From positions 32,389-96,388 of the forward strand of contig REDW01000077.1 of NCBI GenBank assembly GCA_007693325.1: a DNA stretch of 64,000 nucleotides, written 5' to 3'. The stretch's first letter is position 1, and every line of letters begins with the position of its first letter. Under the pieces are notes generated by a model. That model was not told where the DNA came from and did no database searches. It worked only from the letters and a program-made list of their open reading frames with translations. This document shows positions 1 to 8,134 of this stretch, piece after piece. This stretch comes from Spirochaetaceae bacterium (GTDB lineage Bacteria > Spirochaetota > Spirochaetia > DSM-27196 > PWMO01). The position numbers and the translations under genes are program-made.

Positions 1-783
1 GAGCGCCGCTACCTCTATAACCTGCCCGAAGAAAAGATCGATGAGCAGATCCTCTCCGGTGAGCTGCTGATCGACGTACGCGGCAGCGCTGTGGGGAGAA
101 TCAACGGACTGGCAATAGTTGACCGCGGCTTCTACGCCTTTGCGCGCCCGATGCTGATCACCGCGCGTACCGCACCCGGCAGCGACGGCATCATCAATAT
201 CGAACGTGAATCGGGGCTTTCCGGCGAATTGCACGATAAGGGCATCTACATCCTGGAGGGCTTCCTGCAGTCAAAGTACGCGCACGATTTTCCGTTGTCG
301 ATCACCGCCAGCGTCTGTTTTGAGCAGTCATACGTTGAGGTTGACGGAGACTCCGCATCATCGGCCGAAGTTTACGTCCTGCTGTCGGCAATTGCCGACG
401 TTCCGCTGCGCCAGGACATCGCGGTTACCGGATCGGTCAATCAGATGGGCGAGATTCAGCCGGTTGGCGGCATCAGCGAAAAGGTCGAGGGCTTCTACCA
501 GGTGTGTCTCCAGATGGGCATCACCACTACCCAGGGTGTCATTATTCCACGCCAGAACCTGCCCAATCTGATCCTGTCGTATGAGGTTCAGCAGGCAATT
601 CAAGAGGGCCGCTTTCACATCTGGACCGTTCAGACCATCGATGAAGGCATGCAGATCCTTACCGGGGTCCCTTCGGGCAACCGGGGGCCGCGCGGAGGAT
701 TCGAATCCGGCAGCGTCAACGCGCTGGTTGAGAAACGGTTACGCTCGATGGCCCATCAGGTCAAGAGCTTTGGCGGCAACTGA
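1..783 (+). CDS. Lon-like (LonB/COG1067-type) protease, C-terminal part; gene begins before the window
   Basis: The frame is open from base 1, so about 260 residues of the C-terminus are present and the ATPase part lies outside. The segment is an S16 Lon protease domain. The catalytic serine lies in VDGDSASSAEV and the partner lysine in GGISEKVEGF, which correspond to the Ser-Lys dyad of Lon (DGPSAG and the GG..EK motif). The body also shows the usual VTGSVNQMGEIQPVGG strand before the lysine. Such proteins are ATP-dependent cytoplasmic proteases that degrade misfolded or regulatory proteins. The acidic GDS in place of GPS and the lack of a classical Lon N-domain in view favour the LonB/LonC-like branch, but the N-terminus is needed to decide. 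Confidence 0.85.
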   Translation, partial: ERRYLYNLPEEKIDEQILSGELLIDVRGSAVGRINGLAIVDRGFYAFARPMLITARTAPGSDGIINIERESGLSGELHDKGIYILEGFLQSKYAHDFPLSITASVCFEQSYVEVDGDSASSAEVYVLLSAIADVPLRQDIAVTGSVNQMGEIQPVGGISEKVEGFYQVCLQMGITTTQGVIIPRQNLPNLILSYEVQQAIQEGRFHIWTVQTIDEGMQILTGVPSGNRGPRGGFESGSVNALVEKRLRSMAHQVKSFGGN

Positions 784-806
784 AAACGTATGCACCGCTA
801 CAGAAT

Positions 807-835
807 TTGACAGGCCCGGCTCTGGCCACAATACT
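807..835 (+). promoter_or_regulatory. sigma-70-type promoter of the HDOD gene
   Basis: A perfect -35 TTGACA (807-812) is followed after 17 bases by AATACT (830-835). It lies just past the end of the Lon-like gene, leaving a leader of about 50 bases before the ATG at 893. Confidence 0.5.
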
Positions 836-892
836 ACCGATTAGGGTACAGTAGGCAGCGACGAGAAACCATGCAGCTTAGGCGGCGGAGTA

Positions 893-2383
893 ATGGCAAA
901 AAAAGTGGACGTAGGTAAAGTTCTGCAGGCGGCGCGCAGTTCGATTCCGCTGACGGTCAAGTCCTACACACTGCCGCACGAGACCGAGATGTACCTCGAG
1001 GAGATTCTGGGACATTTCCTGAGGGAAATGGGTCAGGAGAAACTCAAGGATCCGCTTGCGTACTGCCTGCGCGAGCTTGCCGTCAACGCCAAGAAAGCCA
1101 ACACCAAGCGTGTCTTCTTTGAAGAGAAGCAGCTGAACATCGACGATCCCAACGACTACCAGCAGGGCATGCAGAACTTCAAGCAGGAGACCCTGGACAA
1201 CATCAATCACTTTCTCGAGCTGCAGAAGAACGCCGGACTCTTCGTCAAGGTCATCTTCCACGCCAAGGGGCGTGATCTGCACCTCTACGTGGTCAACAAC
1301 GCGCTGATGACGCGCAAAGAGCAGATCAGGATCTACGACCGCATCGCACGCTCGCGCGCGTTCAGTTCACTCGAAGAGGCGCTGACTACCGTGCTGGACG
1401 ATTCCGAGGGCGCCGGGCTCGGGATAGTCATCCTGGTACTCATGCTGAAGAAGATCGGCCTAGACGAGGACGCCTTCGACATCGATGTAGACGGTAATGA
1501 GACAATCGCCAAGGTGGTTATACCGATGTCCAAGGTTCGCCTCGAGAGCCTGGAGCTGATCTCCGAGCAGATTGTGCAGGAGATAGATTCCCTGCCGCGG
1601 TTCCCCGACAACATTGTGAACCTGCAGAAGATGATCAGCGATCCGGACACCGAGATCACCCAGATTGCACGCCAGATCAGTACCGATCCATCGTTGACCG
1701 CCGACCTGCTGAAAGTAGTGAACTCGGCGGCCTTCATGCTGCCCAAGAAAGTTGACAACATTGTAGAAGCGGTCAAGCTGGTGGGAATGCGCGGTCTGCG
1801 CAACCTGCTGTACTCCTACGGAACGCAGAAGATTCTGGGTGCGGAGACCGCTGAAACCAAGAAGCTGTGGGAACACAGCTACCGCACCGCGTTCTACGCC
1901 TACAACCTGGCCAAGAATCTCAGCCGCAAGAAAGAGATTCTCGACGATGTCTACGTTGGCGGTATTCTGCACGATATGGGCAAGATCATCTTCTCTTCGG
2001 TGCACCCCGATCTGATGAGCAAGATCAACTCGTTCTGCCACGAGAAGGCAATTCCGTCGGAGATTTTTGAAGACCTGGCTGCCGGCCTCAACCATTCAGA
2101 GATCGGCGCCATGATTGCCGAAAACTGGAACTTCCCCGAAGCGCTGGTTGACGCAATCAAGTACCACCACACGCCGCACTCGGCTCCGCAGCCGTACCGC
2201 GACGTGGTCTACACGGTCTACCTGGCAAACGCGCTGTGCCACGTTCGTGACGCGGGCCTCGGCATCGAGCAGATCGACCCGCAGGTACTCTCCTCTTTCA
2301 AGATCAGCAGCGAGGAGCAACTCAAAACCATCGAATCACGGCTTGATGCGGCCTTTGCAAAAGAGTCGATTTCGCACGGGTAA
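893..2383 (+). CDS. GHKL-ATPase-like / HDOD domain fusion protein
   Basis: 496 aa, cytoplasmic. Residues about 230-430 form an HDOD domain, including the ILHDMGK metal-binding signature at 359-364; HDOD proteins act in signalling and chemotaxis-type regulation and are often catalytically inactive. Residues 1-215 look like a histidine-kinase type (GHKL) ATPase fold: an N-box-like LRELAVNAKKAN at 59-70 and a glycine-rich SEGAGLGIVI at 171-180. No phospho-acceptor histidine domain is seen. The start ATG has a weak purine-rich stretch (GGCGGAG) upstream. It stands alone behind its own promoter. The HDOD assignment is firm; the ATPase assignment rests on motif spacing only. Confidence 0.85.
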   Translation: MAKKVDVGKVLQAARSSIPLTVKSYTLPHETEMYLEEILGHFLREMGQEKLKDPLAYCLRELAVNAKKANTKRVFFEEKQLNIDDPNDYQQGMQNFKQETLDNINHFLELQKNAGLFVKVIFHAKGRDLHLYVVNNALMTRKEQIRIYDRIARSRAFSSLEEALTTVLDDSEGAGLGIVILVLMLKKIGLDEDAFDIDVDGNETIAKVVIPMSKVRLESLELISEQIVQEIDSLPRFPDNIVNLQKMISDPDTEITQIARQISTDPSLTADLLKVVNSAAFMLPKKVDNIVEAVKLVGMRGLRNLLYSYGTQKILGAETAETKKLWEHSYRTAFYAYNLAKNLSRKKEILDDVYVGGILHDMGKIIFSSVHPDLMSKINSFCHEKAIPSEIFEDLAAGLNHSEIGAMIAENWNFPEALVDAIKYHHTPHSAPQPYRDVVYTVYLANALCHVRDAGLGIEQIDPQVLSSFKISSEEQLKTIESRLDAAFAKESISHG

Positions 2384-2413
2384 GAGGGGAGACGACATCG
2401 GCTGAACGGCCGC

Positions 2414-2442
2414 TTGACGTTTGCCTCGCAATATATTACTTT
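2414..2442 (+). promoter_or_regulatory. putative promoter of the glutaredoxin-osmC pair
   Basis: TTGACG (2414-2419) lies 17 bases before TACTTT (2437-2442) in an A/T-rich stretch. The TTG at 2414, which could be taken for a start codon, is better read as part of this -35 box. Confidence 0.35.
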
Positions 2443-2476
2443 CACTATATACAGCTATCCGTTCAGGGGGAAACAT

Positions 2477-2707
2477 ATGGCAGTACGACTCTACAGCACG
2501 CCAACGTGCGGCTACTGCAATCAGCTCAAACAGTACTTCCGCGAACACCAGGTTCCGTTTACCGAGTACAACGTAGCCAGTGACCTGCGCAAAGCCGACG
2601 AGATGGTCAAGAAATCGGGTCAGATGGGTGTCCCGGTAGTTGATATTCATGGCAAGATCATTGTTGGCTTCAACAAAGCCGAGATCGACCGAGCACTCAA
2701 GAGGTAA
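2477..2707 (+). CDS. glutaredoxin-like (NrdH-type) protein
   Basis: 76 aa, the normal size of a small glutaredoxin. A redox-active CGYC motif at residues 11-14 follows the first beta strand (VRLYSTPT), and the cis-proline motif MGVPVVD precedes the last strands. It is likely a thiol-disulphide reductase using glutathione or thioredoxin reductase as donor. The ATG at 2477 is chosen because AGGGGGA lies at the right distance upstream; the longer frame reading back to 2414 would run through the promoter. It is followed after 3 bases by osmC, so the two form a redox-defence unit. Confidence 0.85.
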   Translation: MAVRLYSTPTCGYCNQLKQYFREHQVPFTEYNVASDLRKADEMVKKSGQMGVPVVDIHGKIIVGFNKAEIDRALKR

Positions 2708-2710
2708 GCG

Positions 2711-3127
2711 ATGAGCTACGACACACGCGCAGTATACAAAGACGGGATGGCCTTTGACATTGAGCTCGGCAGGCACCAGCTGCACGCCGATGCCGACGCC
2801 GATCACGGAGGCCGGGACTACGGGCCGTCACCCAAATCTATGATGCTGGCGGCGCTTTCAGGCTGCACCGGTATGGATGTGGTGGCCATTCTCGGTAAGA
2901 TGCAGATGCCGTTCGACAGCTTTGCGCTGGAGATCAGCGCCGAGAGCGCCGAGCAGCATCCCCACGTCTATACCGCGGTTACTATCCACTACATCTTCAG
3001 CGGGGCGGACGTGGCCCGCGAAAAGGTCGAGAAAGCCGTTAAGCTCTCGCTCGAGAGGTACTGCCCGGTGGCCGCAACGCTCAAGCACACCGCCGAGATC
3101 GACTACGAGATTGTGATCAACCGCTAA
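2711..3127 (+). CDS. OsmC/Ohr family protein
   Basis: 138 aa. OsmC-family thiol peroxidases reduce organic hydroperoxides through two cysteines. Here the first is in LSGCTGMD and the second in ERYCPVAATL, both at the family positions. A GAGG ribosome-binding site overlaps the end of the glutaredoxin gene, so the two are probably translated from one message. The last 11 bases overlap the convergent methyltransferase gene. Whether it is of the OsmC or YhfA subtype is not resolved. Confidence 0.88.
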   Translation: MSYDTRAVYKDGMAFDIELGRHQLHADADADHGGRDYGPSPKSMMLAALSGCTGMDVVAILGKMQMPFDSFALEISAESAEQHPHVYTAVTIHYIFSGADVAREKVEKAVKLSLERYCPVAATLKHTAEIDYEIVINR

Positions 3128-3833
3128 GCGCGCGCCACCAGTGGTAGAGCACGATGCCGGCGGCAACGGCAACATTCAGTGAGCCCTTGGCGCCGGCGGT
3201 GGGAATCGAGACCCTGCCGGCGGAGGCCTGCGCCAGAACCAGGGCTTCCGCGCTGACCCCCAGTTCTTCCGAGCCTATCACCGCCATCCCGACCGGCGGA
3301 AACCTGAATTGCTCCAGGCTCACCCCGCCTGTTTCAACCGCCAGCAGCGAAGGTTGAGTCGCACGGTCCTGCTCAATATCGCGCAGCGCCTGAGGCAGAG
3401 CGGCGCAGCGCCACGGTATCAGCTCTACGGCCCCCATCGAAGAACGTGCGGCGCGCGGGTGCTCGGGTGAAGCGCAGCCCTCGGAGAGAAAGATCTCGCG
3501 CACACCAAACGAATCAGCGGCGCGGAAGATTGCCCCGACGTTAAACGGTGAGCGGATGTCATCGAGGTACAGATAGATGTCCTGCACCCGACGCTCGCTG
3601 CGATCGAGCTGCCCGGACTGATAGAAGTCCCAGTCCGCCGGGGTGTGACCGAGGTAGTTTTGGAGTCCGTAGCGGATATCGCTGATCGGCCGGATCAGAT
3701 CGGCACTGAGTGTTGCGTTGGGCCGCGCGCTAATCTCGCAGTAGTTCTGCGCGCGCTGCCGCAGCGACTGCGGCAGCTTCTGCTCCCGCGCCAGCATGCT
3801 GAACAGGCCACAGAGATATTCGCAGTCCGGCAA
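3117..3833 (-). CDS. TrmH/SpoU-family RNA 2'-O-methyltransferase
   Basis: The C-terminal 150 residues carry all three SPOUT motifs: RSPFNVGAIFRAADSFG (motif 1), AVIGSEELGVS (motif 2) and VSIPTAGAKGSLNVAVA (motif 3). These form the knotted S-adenosylmethionine site that methylates ribose 2'-OH in tRNA or rRNA. The start is uncertain. TTG at 3833 is the first conventional start, but it has no ribosome-binding site. The frame stays open and protein-like back to a CTG at 3957-3959, which would touch the stop of the upstream gene (about 42 extra residues). It is probably co-transcribed with the Fe-ADH homologue upstream. The RNA target cannot be read from sequence. Confidence 0.85.
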   Translation of the reverse strand: MPDCEYLCGLFSMLAREQKLPQSLRQRAQNYCEISARPNATLSADLIRPISDIRYGLQNYLGHTPADWDFYQSGQLDRSERRVQDIYLYLDDIRSPFNVGAIFRAADSFGVREIFLSEGCASPEHPRAARSSMGAVELIPWRCAALPQALRDIEQDRATQPSLLAVETGGVSLEQFRFPPVGMAVIGSEELGVSAEALVLAQASAGRVSIPTAGAKGSLNVAVAAGIVLYHWWRALSG

Positions 3834-3955
3834 CCCGGTTTGGTCGCTGTCCGGAGACCGCAGGCCGCGCAGGTGGTACTCCAGCCGCAGTAGAATGCGC
3901 GAGATCTTGCGCAGCCGGGTCTTGCCTGGAAGCTCGGACAGCTTCCTGAGCGTGA

Positions 3956-5104
3956 TCAGAACGCCTGCTTGACCAGCTCGTAGAGGTCGCTCTCGGACAG
4001 CGACACCGGCCCGAAACTGATCATCTCGAAGCGCGCGGCAACCTCGGCAATCTCGGCCACGTCATCGAGCGACAGGTCAAAGTCGCGCAGCCGCCCCGGT
4101 AGTTCGAGTTTGGCGATAATCCTGCGCGCTACCGTAGAAGCAAGATCAGCGTCCTCGCCTTCGTGTAATCCCGGTACATCCTCGCCGAGGGCGCGGGCAA
4201 CCTTGGCTATCTTGGCCGGCCTGACGCCGGCGAAGTGATCGAGCATGTGCGGCAGCAGCGCAGTGGCCACCCAGCTCTTGGGCACGTTGTGGAGGCTGTT
4301 GATGGCGTAGGTAAGCGCGCCGCCGGGCCCCTGGCTGCTCAGCGAAAGGCCGATGGCGCACAGCAGCCCCGCCTCGCCGGCGCGCACCCGCGAAGCGATC
4401 TCGCCGGGATCGCGGCTCAGCTCATCGATTGACTCTTTCAGCGTATCGATGGCGCGCAGAAACAGCGTATCGGAGAGAAAGGTACTGCGCGACGAAACGT
4501 AGCCTTCAATGCACGCCAGCAGCGTATCCATCATGGTTGCAGCGGCGTACTTGGCCGACATCGAAGCCGCCAGGTTAGGATCCAGGAACACGGCCTTGAC
4601 CAGGCCTGGTGCGGTTCGCACCAGGCGGGCGTGGCCGTTCTCGGTATCCGAAACCACAAACTCGTTGCGCAGCATCACGTGGTTTCGGAATGACGTCGGG
4701 ATCTCCACGTAGGGAATAGCCGGCTTGCCGGGTTGCTGGCCGTCGAGAATCCGATAGATCGAGACATCGGCTGCGGCGGCAACCGCGGCACAGCGCGCGG
4801 CCGACAGCACCTTCATACCGCCGAGCCCGATGACCACTCTGGCCTGGCTGACACGCACCAGGGAGATCAGCTCATCGATAGTGGCGTTGGATCCACCGGG
4901 GCCTACGTGATCAAACAGAATGGTGTGCACGCCCTTCTTGGACAGCAGCTCCTCAACGCGCTCGACCAGCTTGCCCTGATGGTGAGCAGATTCGGTAACC
5001 AGCAGCGCCCGCGAGCCGAGTTCGGCCACGGTCTGGCCAACGCGGTTGACCACGTCAGGACCGAAGAAGATCTTAGTCGGGATATGCAGCAGAAGATCAG
5101 ACAT
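3956..5104 (-). CDS. iron-type alcohol dehydrogenase family protein with lost metal ligands
   Basis: 382 aa with the two-domain Fe-ADH/dehydroquinate-synthase-like fold: N-terminal IPTKIFFGPDVV, nucleotide region VVIGLGGMKVLSAARC, and the family segment MMDTLLACIEGYVS. Compared with E. coli FucO, the Asp ligand is kept (MMD) but the histidine of the THAIE motif is Ala, the GMAHPLG histidine is missing, and the NTPHG histidine is Lys (NVPKSW). The GGGS.D.AK motif is also altered to GLGGMKVLSAAR. It is therefore unlikely to be an iron-dependent alcohol dehydrogenase and may use another cofactor or be non-catalytic. ATG at 5104 has GAG 7 bases upstream and is preferred over TTG at 5116. Confidence 0.75.
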   Translation of the reverse strand: MSDLLLHIPTKIFFGPDVVNRVGQTVAELGSRALLVTESAHHQGKLVERVEELLSKKGVHTILFDHVGPGGSNATIDELISLVRVSQARVVIGLGGMKVLSAARCAAVAAAADVSIYRILDGQQPGKPAIPYVEIPTSFRNHVMLRNEFVVSDTENGHARLVRTAPGLVKAVFLDPNLAASMSAKYAAATMMDTLLACIEGYVSSRSTFLSDTLFLRAIDTLKESIDELSRDPGEIASRVRAGEAGLLCAIGLSLSSQGPGGALTYAINSLHNVPKSWVATALLPHMLDHFAGVRPAKIAKVARALGEDVPGLHEGEDADLASTVARRIIAKLELPGRLRDFDLSLDDVAEIAEVAARFEMISFGPVSLSESDLYELVKQAF

Positions 5105-5119
5105 TGGCCAACTCAATGC

Positions 5120-5144
5120 AAAACGGCGGCAACTGGTGCCGCCG
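5120..5144 (-). terminator. hairpin with T-tract after flgM
   Basis: On the minus strand CGGCGGCA, a 5-base loop and TGCCGCCG are followed by TTTT. This could end flgM transcription or limit read-through into the Fe-ADH homologue, whose ATG lies only 15 bases further on. Confidence 0.5.
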
Positions 5145-5206
5145 AAATTTGCGATGGATATCTGGAGCTAGAAGCTGTCCAAAAGGGAGTGACCCGGAAG
5201 GCGATG

Positions 5207-5491
5207 TCAGATTCCGAAGGCGTCCATGATTCGGTCTGCAACACTGTCGATTACCGTGTCGTTGATGTACCCGGGATCCTCTAGTTTGCGCTTTACCTCG
5301 GCCACACGGTCGGCTCGAACCTCAGGAACACTCCTGACCCGCTCGGCCATCTGATACAGCTCGGCCTTCAGCTTCGCTTCATCAGAAAACGATACCGAAT
5401 CGCTGCCCGGCTTCTGCTGGGGCTTGGCGGTCTTATTCGTCTGATTTAACCGTTGGACCGGGTCTATTGGACCGAGCCGTTCAATGGACAT
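5207..5491 (-). CDS. flgM: anti-sigma-28 factor FlgM
   Basis: 94 aa, typical length. The N-terminal half (IERLGPIDPVQRLNQ...SDSVSFSDEAK) is the flexible region and the C-terminal helices (VRADRVAEVKRKLEDPGY.. and VADRIMDAF) are the sigma-28-binding part of FlgM. It holds the flagellar sigma factor inactive until the hook-basal body is complete. A purine-rich AAGGAAGGAAGG ribosome-binding site precedes the ATG, and a sigma-28-type promoter lies just upstream, giving the usual feedback loop. It sits between rsmI and the Fe-ADH homologue, away from any flagellar operon in view. Confidence 0.9.
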   Translation of the reverse strand: MSIERLGPIDPVQRLNQTNKTAKPQQKPGSDSVSFSDEAKLKAELYQMAERVRSVPEVRADRVAEVKRKLEDPGYINDTVIDSVADRIMDAFGI

Positions 5492-5517
5492 TGCAGAACC
5501 TTCCTTCCTTCACTACC

Positions 5518-5544
5518 TTATCGACACACTTCAAGTCAATTTTA
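5518..5544 (-). promoter_or_regulatory. sigma-28 (FliA/WhiG) promoter of flgM
   Basis: Read on the minus strand: TAAAATTG, 11 bases, GTCGATAA. The flagellar sigma consensus is TAAAGTTT-N11-GCCGATAA, so only three of sixteen positions differ. It overlaps the stop of rsmI and places transcription start about 20 bases before the flgM ATG. Confidence 0.7.
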
Positions 5545-6222
5545 ACCCTTTTTGGCGGGGGATACAAGGACTGTACACTCACCCTTGATAGCCGCCCTGC
5601 CGCCCAATTGCTCCAGCACTTCGGCCACCGGACCGAACAGATATTCCTCATGCAGCTTGGTCATCTCCCTGCCCACCAGCACCGTAGCTTCACTCTGTAT
5701 ATCGAGCACATCCTGCAAAAGCTGTACTATCCGATGCGGTGATTCGTAGAAAACCGCTATTTCGCCGCGCTCAAGCAGTTCGGCCAGACGTTTGCGCCTG
5801 CGGCCCTTCTTGGGCGACAGAAACCCCTCAAACAGTACCGCTTTGCCCGCAACACCGGCTATGCTGAGCAGCGCCGCCAGTGCCGATGGACCGGGAATTG
5901 GTACAACCGCCAGGCCGTGTGCACGCACCGCCGCCACCACCTGCCCTCCGGGATCGCTGATTCCAGGAGTGCCGGCATCGGTCACCATTGCGCCGCTATG
6001 GCCGGCCTGCATGCGCGCGACCACGTCGCCGACCACACGCTCCTGGTTATGCGCGTGACACGCCAGCAGAGGCTTGCGGATATCGAAATGCGCCAGCAGC
6101 CGCCCGGAGTGGCGCGTATCCTCGCACAGCACAAAATCAACGCCCTTGAGGGTGTTCAACGCGCGTATCGTGATATCTTCCAGGTTGCCGATTGGTGTTG
6201 CAACTACATAGAGCGCCGCCAT
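5542..6222 (-). CDS. rsmI: 16S rRNA 2'-O-ribose C1402 methyltransferase RsmI
   Basis: 226 aa of the tetrapyrrole-methylase fold. The opening LYVVATPIGNLEDITIRAL and LCEDTRHSGRLL are the signature of RsmI, followed by SDAGTPGISDPG-type loops (VTDAGTPGISDPG) that bind S-adenosylmethionine. The enzyme methylates cytidine 1402 in the ribosomal decoding centre. It is shorter than the E. coli protein (286 aa) because the C-terminal extension is missing. A -10-like TAGACT lies 6 bases before the ATG with no ribosome-binding site, suggesting a leaderless message. Confidence 0.92.
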   Translation of the reverse strand: MAALYVVATPIGNLEDITIRALNTLKGVDFVLCEDTRHSGRLLAHFDIRKPLLACHAHNQERVVGDVVARMQAGHSGAMVTDAGTPGISDPGGQVVAAVRAHGLAVVPIPGPSALAALLSIAGVAGKAVLFEGFLSPKKGRRRKRLAELLERGEIAVFYESPHRIVQLLQDVLDIQSEATVLVGREMTKLHEEYLFGPVAEVLEQLGGRAAIKGECTVLVSPAKKG

Positions 6223-6228
6223 CGACTC

Positions 6229-6234
6229 AGTCTA
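6229..6234 (-). promoter_or_regulatory. -10 element of a putative leaderless rsmI promoter
   Basis: TAGACT on the minus strand ends 6 bases before the rsmI ATG. No convincing -35 is seen. Confidence 0.35.
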
Positions 6235-6279
6235 CTCATTGTTCCGCTCATCGGATAGTATCTTCCACGGAGCCGTTCT

Positions 6280-6717
6280 ATGTATGTTCTGGTCATCGCT
6301 TTGACCGCTGCAGTGATCGTCTATCTGCTGCACGTCATGGCCCGCCTCAGTAAGGACGACTACTCAGCGTTGGCAAACCGCATGGCGCGCAGAAGCCGCT
6401 CGTCGCTGACGCTACTCAAACCGTGCCCCCTGTGTCACACCATGCTCTCGCGCGGCGAGCGGGTTCACACGGTGGTGTTCTCCAAGGACCCGGTAGGCGT
6501 CGACGGCAGGCCACGGCCGGCAAGGATAAAAGAGAGCATGGTACACATGTTTGGCTGTGCCTACTGCCGGCCGCCGAACGGCACTCAGCCACGCATATGT
6601 CCGGTCTGTAAGCGCCAGATCCGCGACGACGGCTTTGCGATTGCGCGCATGTTTGAACGCGACGGGCGCAAACACATGCACGTACTCGGATGCACCGAGT
6701 GTCGTCACGGCCGCTGA
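6280..6717 (+). CDS. membrane-anchored protein with four CxxC pairs
   Basis: 145 aa, not recognised as a named family. Residues 2-22 (YVLVIALTAAVIVYLLHVMA) are one membrane helix. The rest is cytoplasmic or periplasmic and basic, with four CxxC pairs in order: CPLC, CAYC, CPVC and CTEC. The spacing suggests two zinc-ribbon sites, each built from two pairs. GGAG lies upstream of the ATG. It diverges from rsmI and precedes a sugar symporter gene that has its own promoter. A structural or regulatory zinc protein is the safest description. Confidence 0.7.
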   Translation: MYVLVIALTAAVIVYLLHVMARLSKDDYSALANRMARRSRSSLTLLKPCPLCHTMLSRGERVHTVVFSKDPVGVDGRPRPARIKESMVHMFGCAYCRPPNGTQPRICPVCKRQIRDDGFAIARMFERDGRKHMHVLGCTECRHGR

Positions 6718-6742
6718 CGCATCAAGCCCAACCGGCTATACT
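6714..6742 (+). promoter_or_regulatory. promoter of the GPH symporter gene, apparently leaderless
   Basis: CTGACG (6714-6719), 17 bases, TATACT (6737-6742), then only 5 bases to the ATG at 6748. No ribosome-binding site is present between them. Confidence 0.55.
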
Positions 6743-6747
6743 ACGCC

Positions 6748-8121
6748 ATGATGCGAAGAGCCACATCGCTACCGCTTAAGGTGAAGGTTGGATTCGGGAT
6801 CTGCGATCTCGGTGGTAATCTGTTCTTCACTATCATGGGTTTCTACCTGCTGTTCTTTCTCACCGACGTGGTCGGATTACGCGCCGGGCTGGCCGGTACC
6901 GCGCTGATGATCGGCAAGCTGTGGGATGCGGTCAGCGATCCGGCGGTCGGTTACCTTTCTGACCGCACCTCCACCCGCTGGGGGCGCCGCCGGCCGTACA
7001 TCTTTGTCGGCGCGATCACGCTGTTTCTCAGCATGATCTGGATGTTCACGCCGTTGCGCGTGGAAAACCAGCTGGCCCTGTTCCTCTATGTTGCACTTGT
7101 CTACTGCGCACTCAACACCACCTACACGCTTGTCAGCATACCGTACGGTGCATTGACCCCCGAGCTCACCACCGACTTTGACGAGCGCACCGTTCTCAAC
7201 GGCTACCGCATGGTCTTTGCCGTGGTGGGGACCTTCATCGGCGCCGCAACGGTACTGCCGATCGTACAGCTGGGTGGCGGCGCAGACAGCGGCTGGACTA
7301 TCATGGGCGGCGCGATGGGTGCGGTCATGATGGCAACCGCGCTGATAACGTTCTTCACCGTCCGCGAAACCTACACCGCGCGCGCGGTTGAGAAAATCAA
7401 CGTGTTTCGCAGTTATCTTCAGGTGCTGAAGATGAAGCCATTCCTCACGGCACTGATTCCGTGGTCACTGCACATAACCGGCATCAACATCATCCAGGCC
7501 GGTCTGCTCTACTACTTCGGCAACATCTACGGTGACGAGGGCGGTTTCCAGATAGCGTTGCCGATCCTGCTGCTCTCGAGCATCATCTTCATCCCTATCT
7601 GGGTCAAGATTTCCGAGCGCCTCGGCAAGAAGCGCTGTTACAACATCGGCATGCTGATCTTTGCCGGTTCGGTGATTGTGTTTTTCTTTCTGGGCCACAT
7701 TCTGGGCATGCAGTTCTCGTTTGTAATCATGTTTGTGGCCGGTATTGGCTTTGCAACCCAGTACGTAATGCCGTACTCCCTGGTCCCCGATATTATCGAG
7801 TACGATTACGCCGAGAGCGGCAGCCGCCGCGAAGGGGTCTTCTACGGCATGTGGACCTTTGTAAGCAAGACCGGGCAGGCGTTTGGTATCGCGCTGACCG
7901 GCTGGGTACTGGACGCGTTCGGATATCGCGAGCCAACCGCGCTGATTCCCGATCCGGTGCAGACCGATGCGGCGCGGCTGGGAATCCGGCTGCTGACCGG
8001 CCCGATTCCGGCGGCCTTTTTCATAGCCGGAGTGATCGTGTTATCCTTTTACCCGATTACGCGCGCGCGCTACAACGAGATAATGGAGACTATCCGCCGC
8101 CGTGACGCCGAGCAATCCTGA
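6748..8121 (+). CDS. GPH-family (MelB-like) sugar:cation symporter
   Basis: 457 aa with about twelve membrane helices. The family signs are the N-terminal GFGICDLGGNLFFT helix, the loop motif LIGKLWDAVSDPAVGYLSDRT with RWGRRRPYI directly after it, and the second-half EYDYAESGSRREGVFYGMW segment. These transporters (glycoside-pentoside-hexuronide:cation symporters) import sugars or glycosides with sodium or protons across the inner membrane. Cytoplasmic loops contain the usual basic clusters. The downstream HIT gene follows after 13 bases and may be co-transcribed. The substrate cannot be assigned. Confidence 0.88.
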   Translation: MMRRATSLPLKVKVGFGICDLGGNLFFTIMGFYLLFFLTDVVGLRAGLAGTALMIGKLWDAVSDPAVGYLSDRTSTRWGRRRPYIFVGAITLFLSMIWMFTPLRVENQLALFLYVALVYCALNTTYTLVSIPYGALTPELTTDFDERTVLNGYRMVFAVVGTFIGAATVLPIVQLGGGADSGWTIMGGAMGAVMMATALITFFTVRETYTARAVEKINVFRSYLQVLKMKPFLTALIPWSLHITGINIIQAGLLYYFGNIYGDEGGFQIALPILLLSSIIFIPIWVKISERLGKKRCYNIGMLIFAGSVIVFFFLGHILGMQFSFVIMFVAGIGFATQYVMPYSLVPDIIEYDYAESGSRREGVFYGMWTFVSKTGQAFGIALTGWVLDAFGYREPTALIPDPVQTDAARLGIRLLTGPIPAAFFIAGVIVLSFYPITRARYNEIMETIRRRDAEQS

Positions 8122-8134
8122 AGGAGAAGGCCGC

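Noticed and set aside
699..716. GGATTCGAATCC resembling a tRNA T-arm
   Set aside because: It lies inside the Lon-like coding frame and no acceptor, D or anticodon arms fit around it. No other tRNA-like sequence was found.
2414..2476. N-terminal extension of the glutaredoxin
   Set aside because: It begins with the TTG of a -35 box, and a good ribosome-binding site supports the ATG at 2477.
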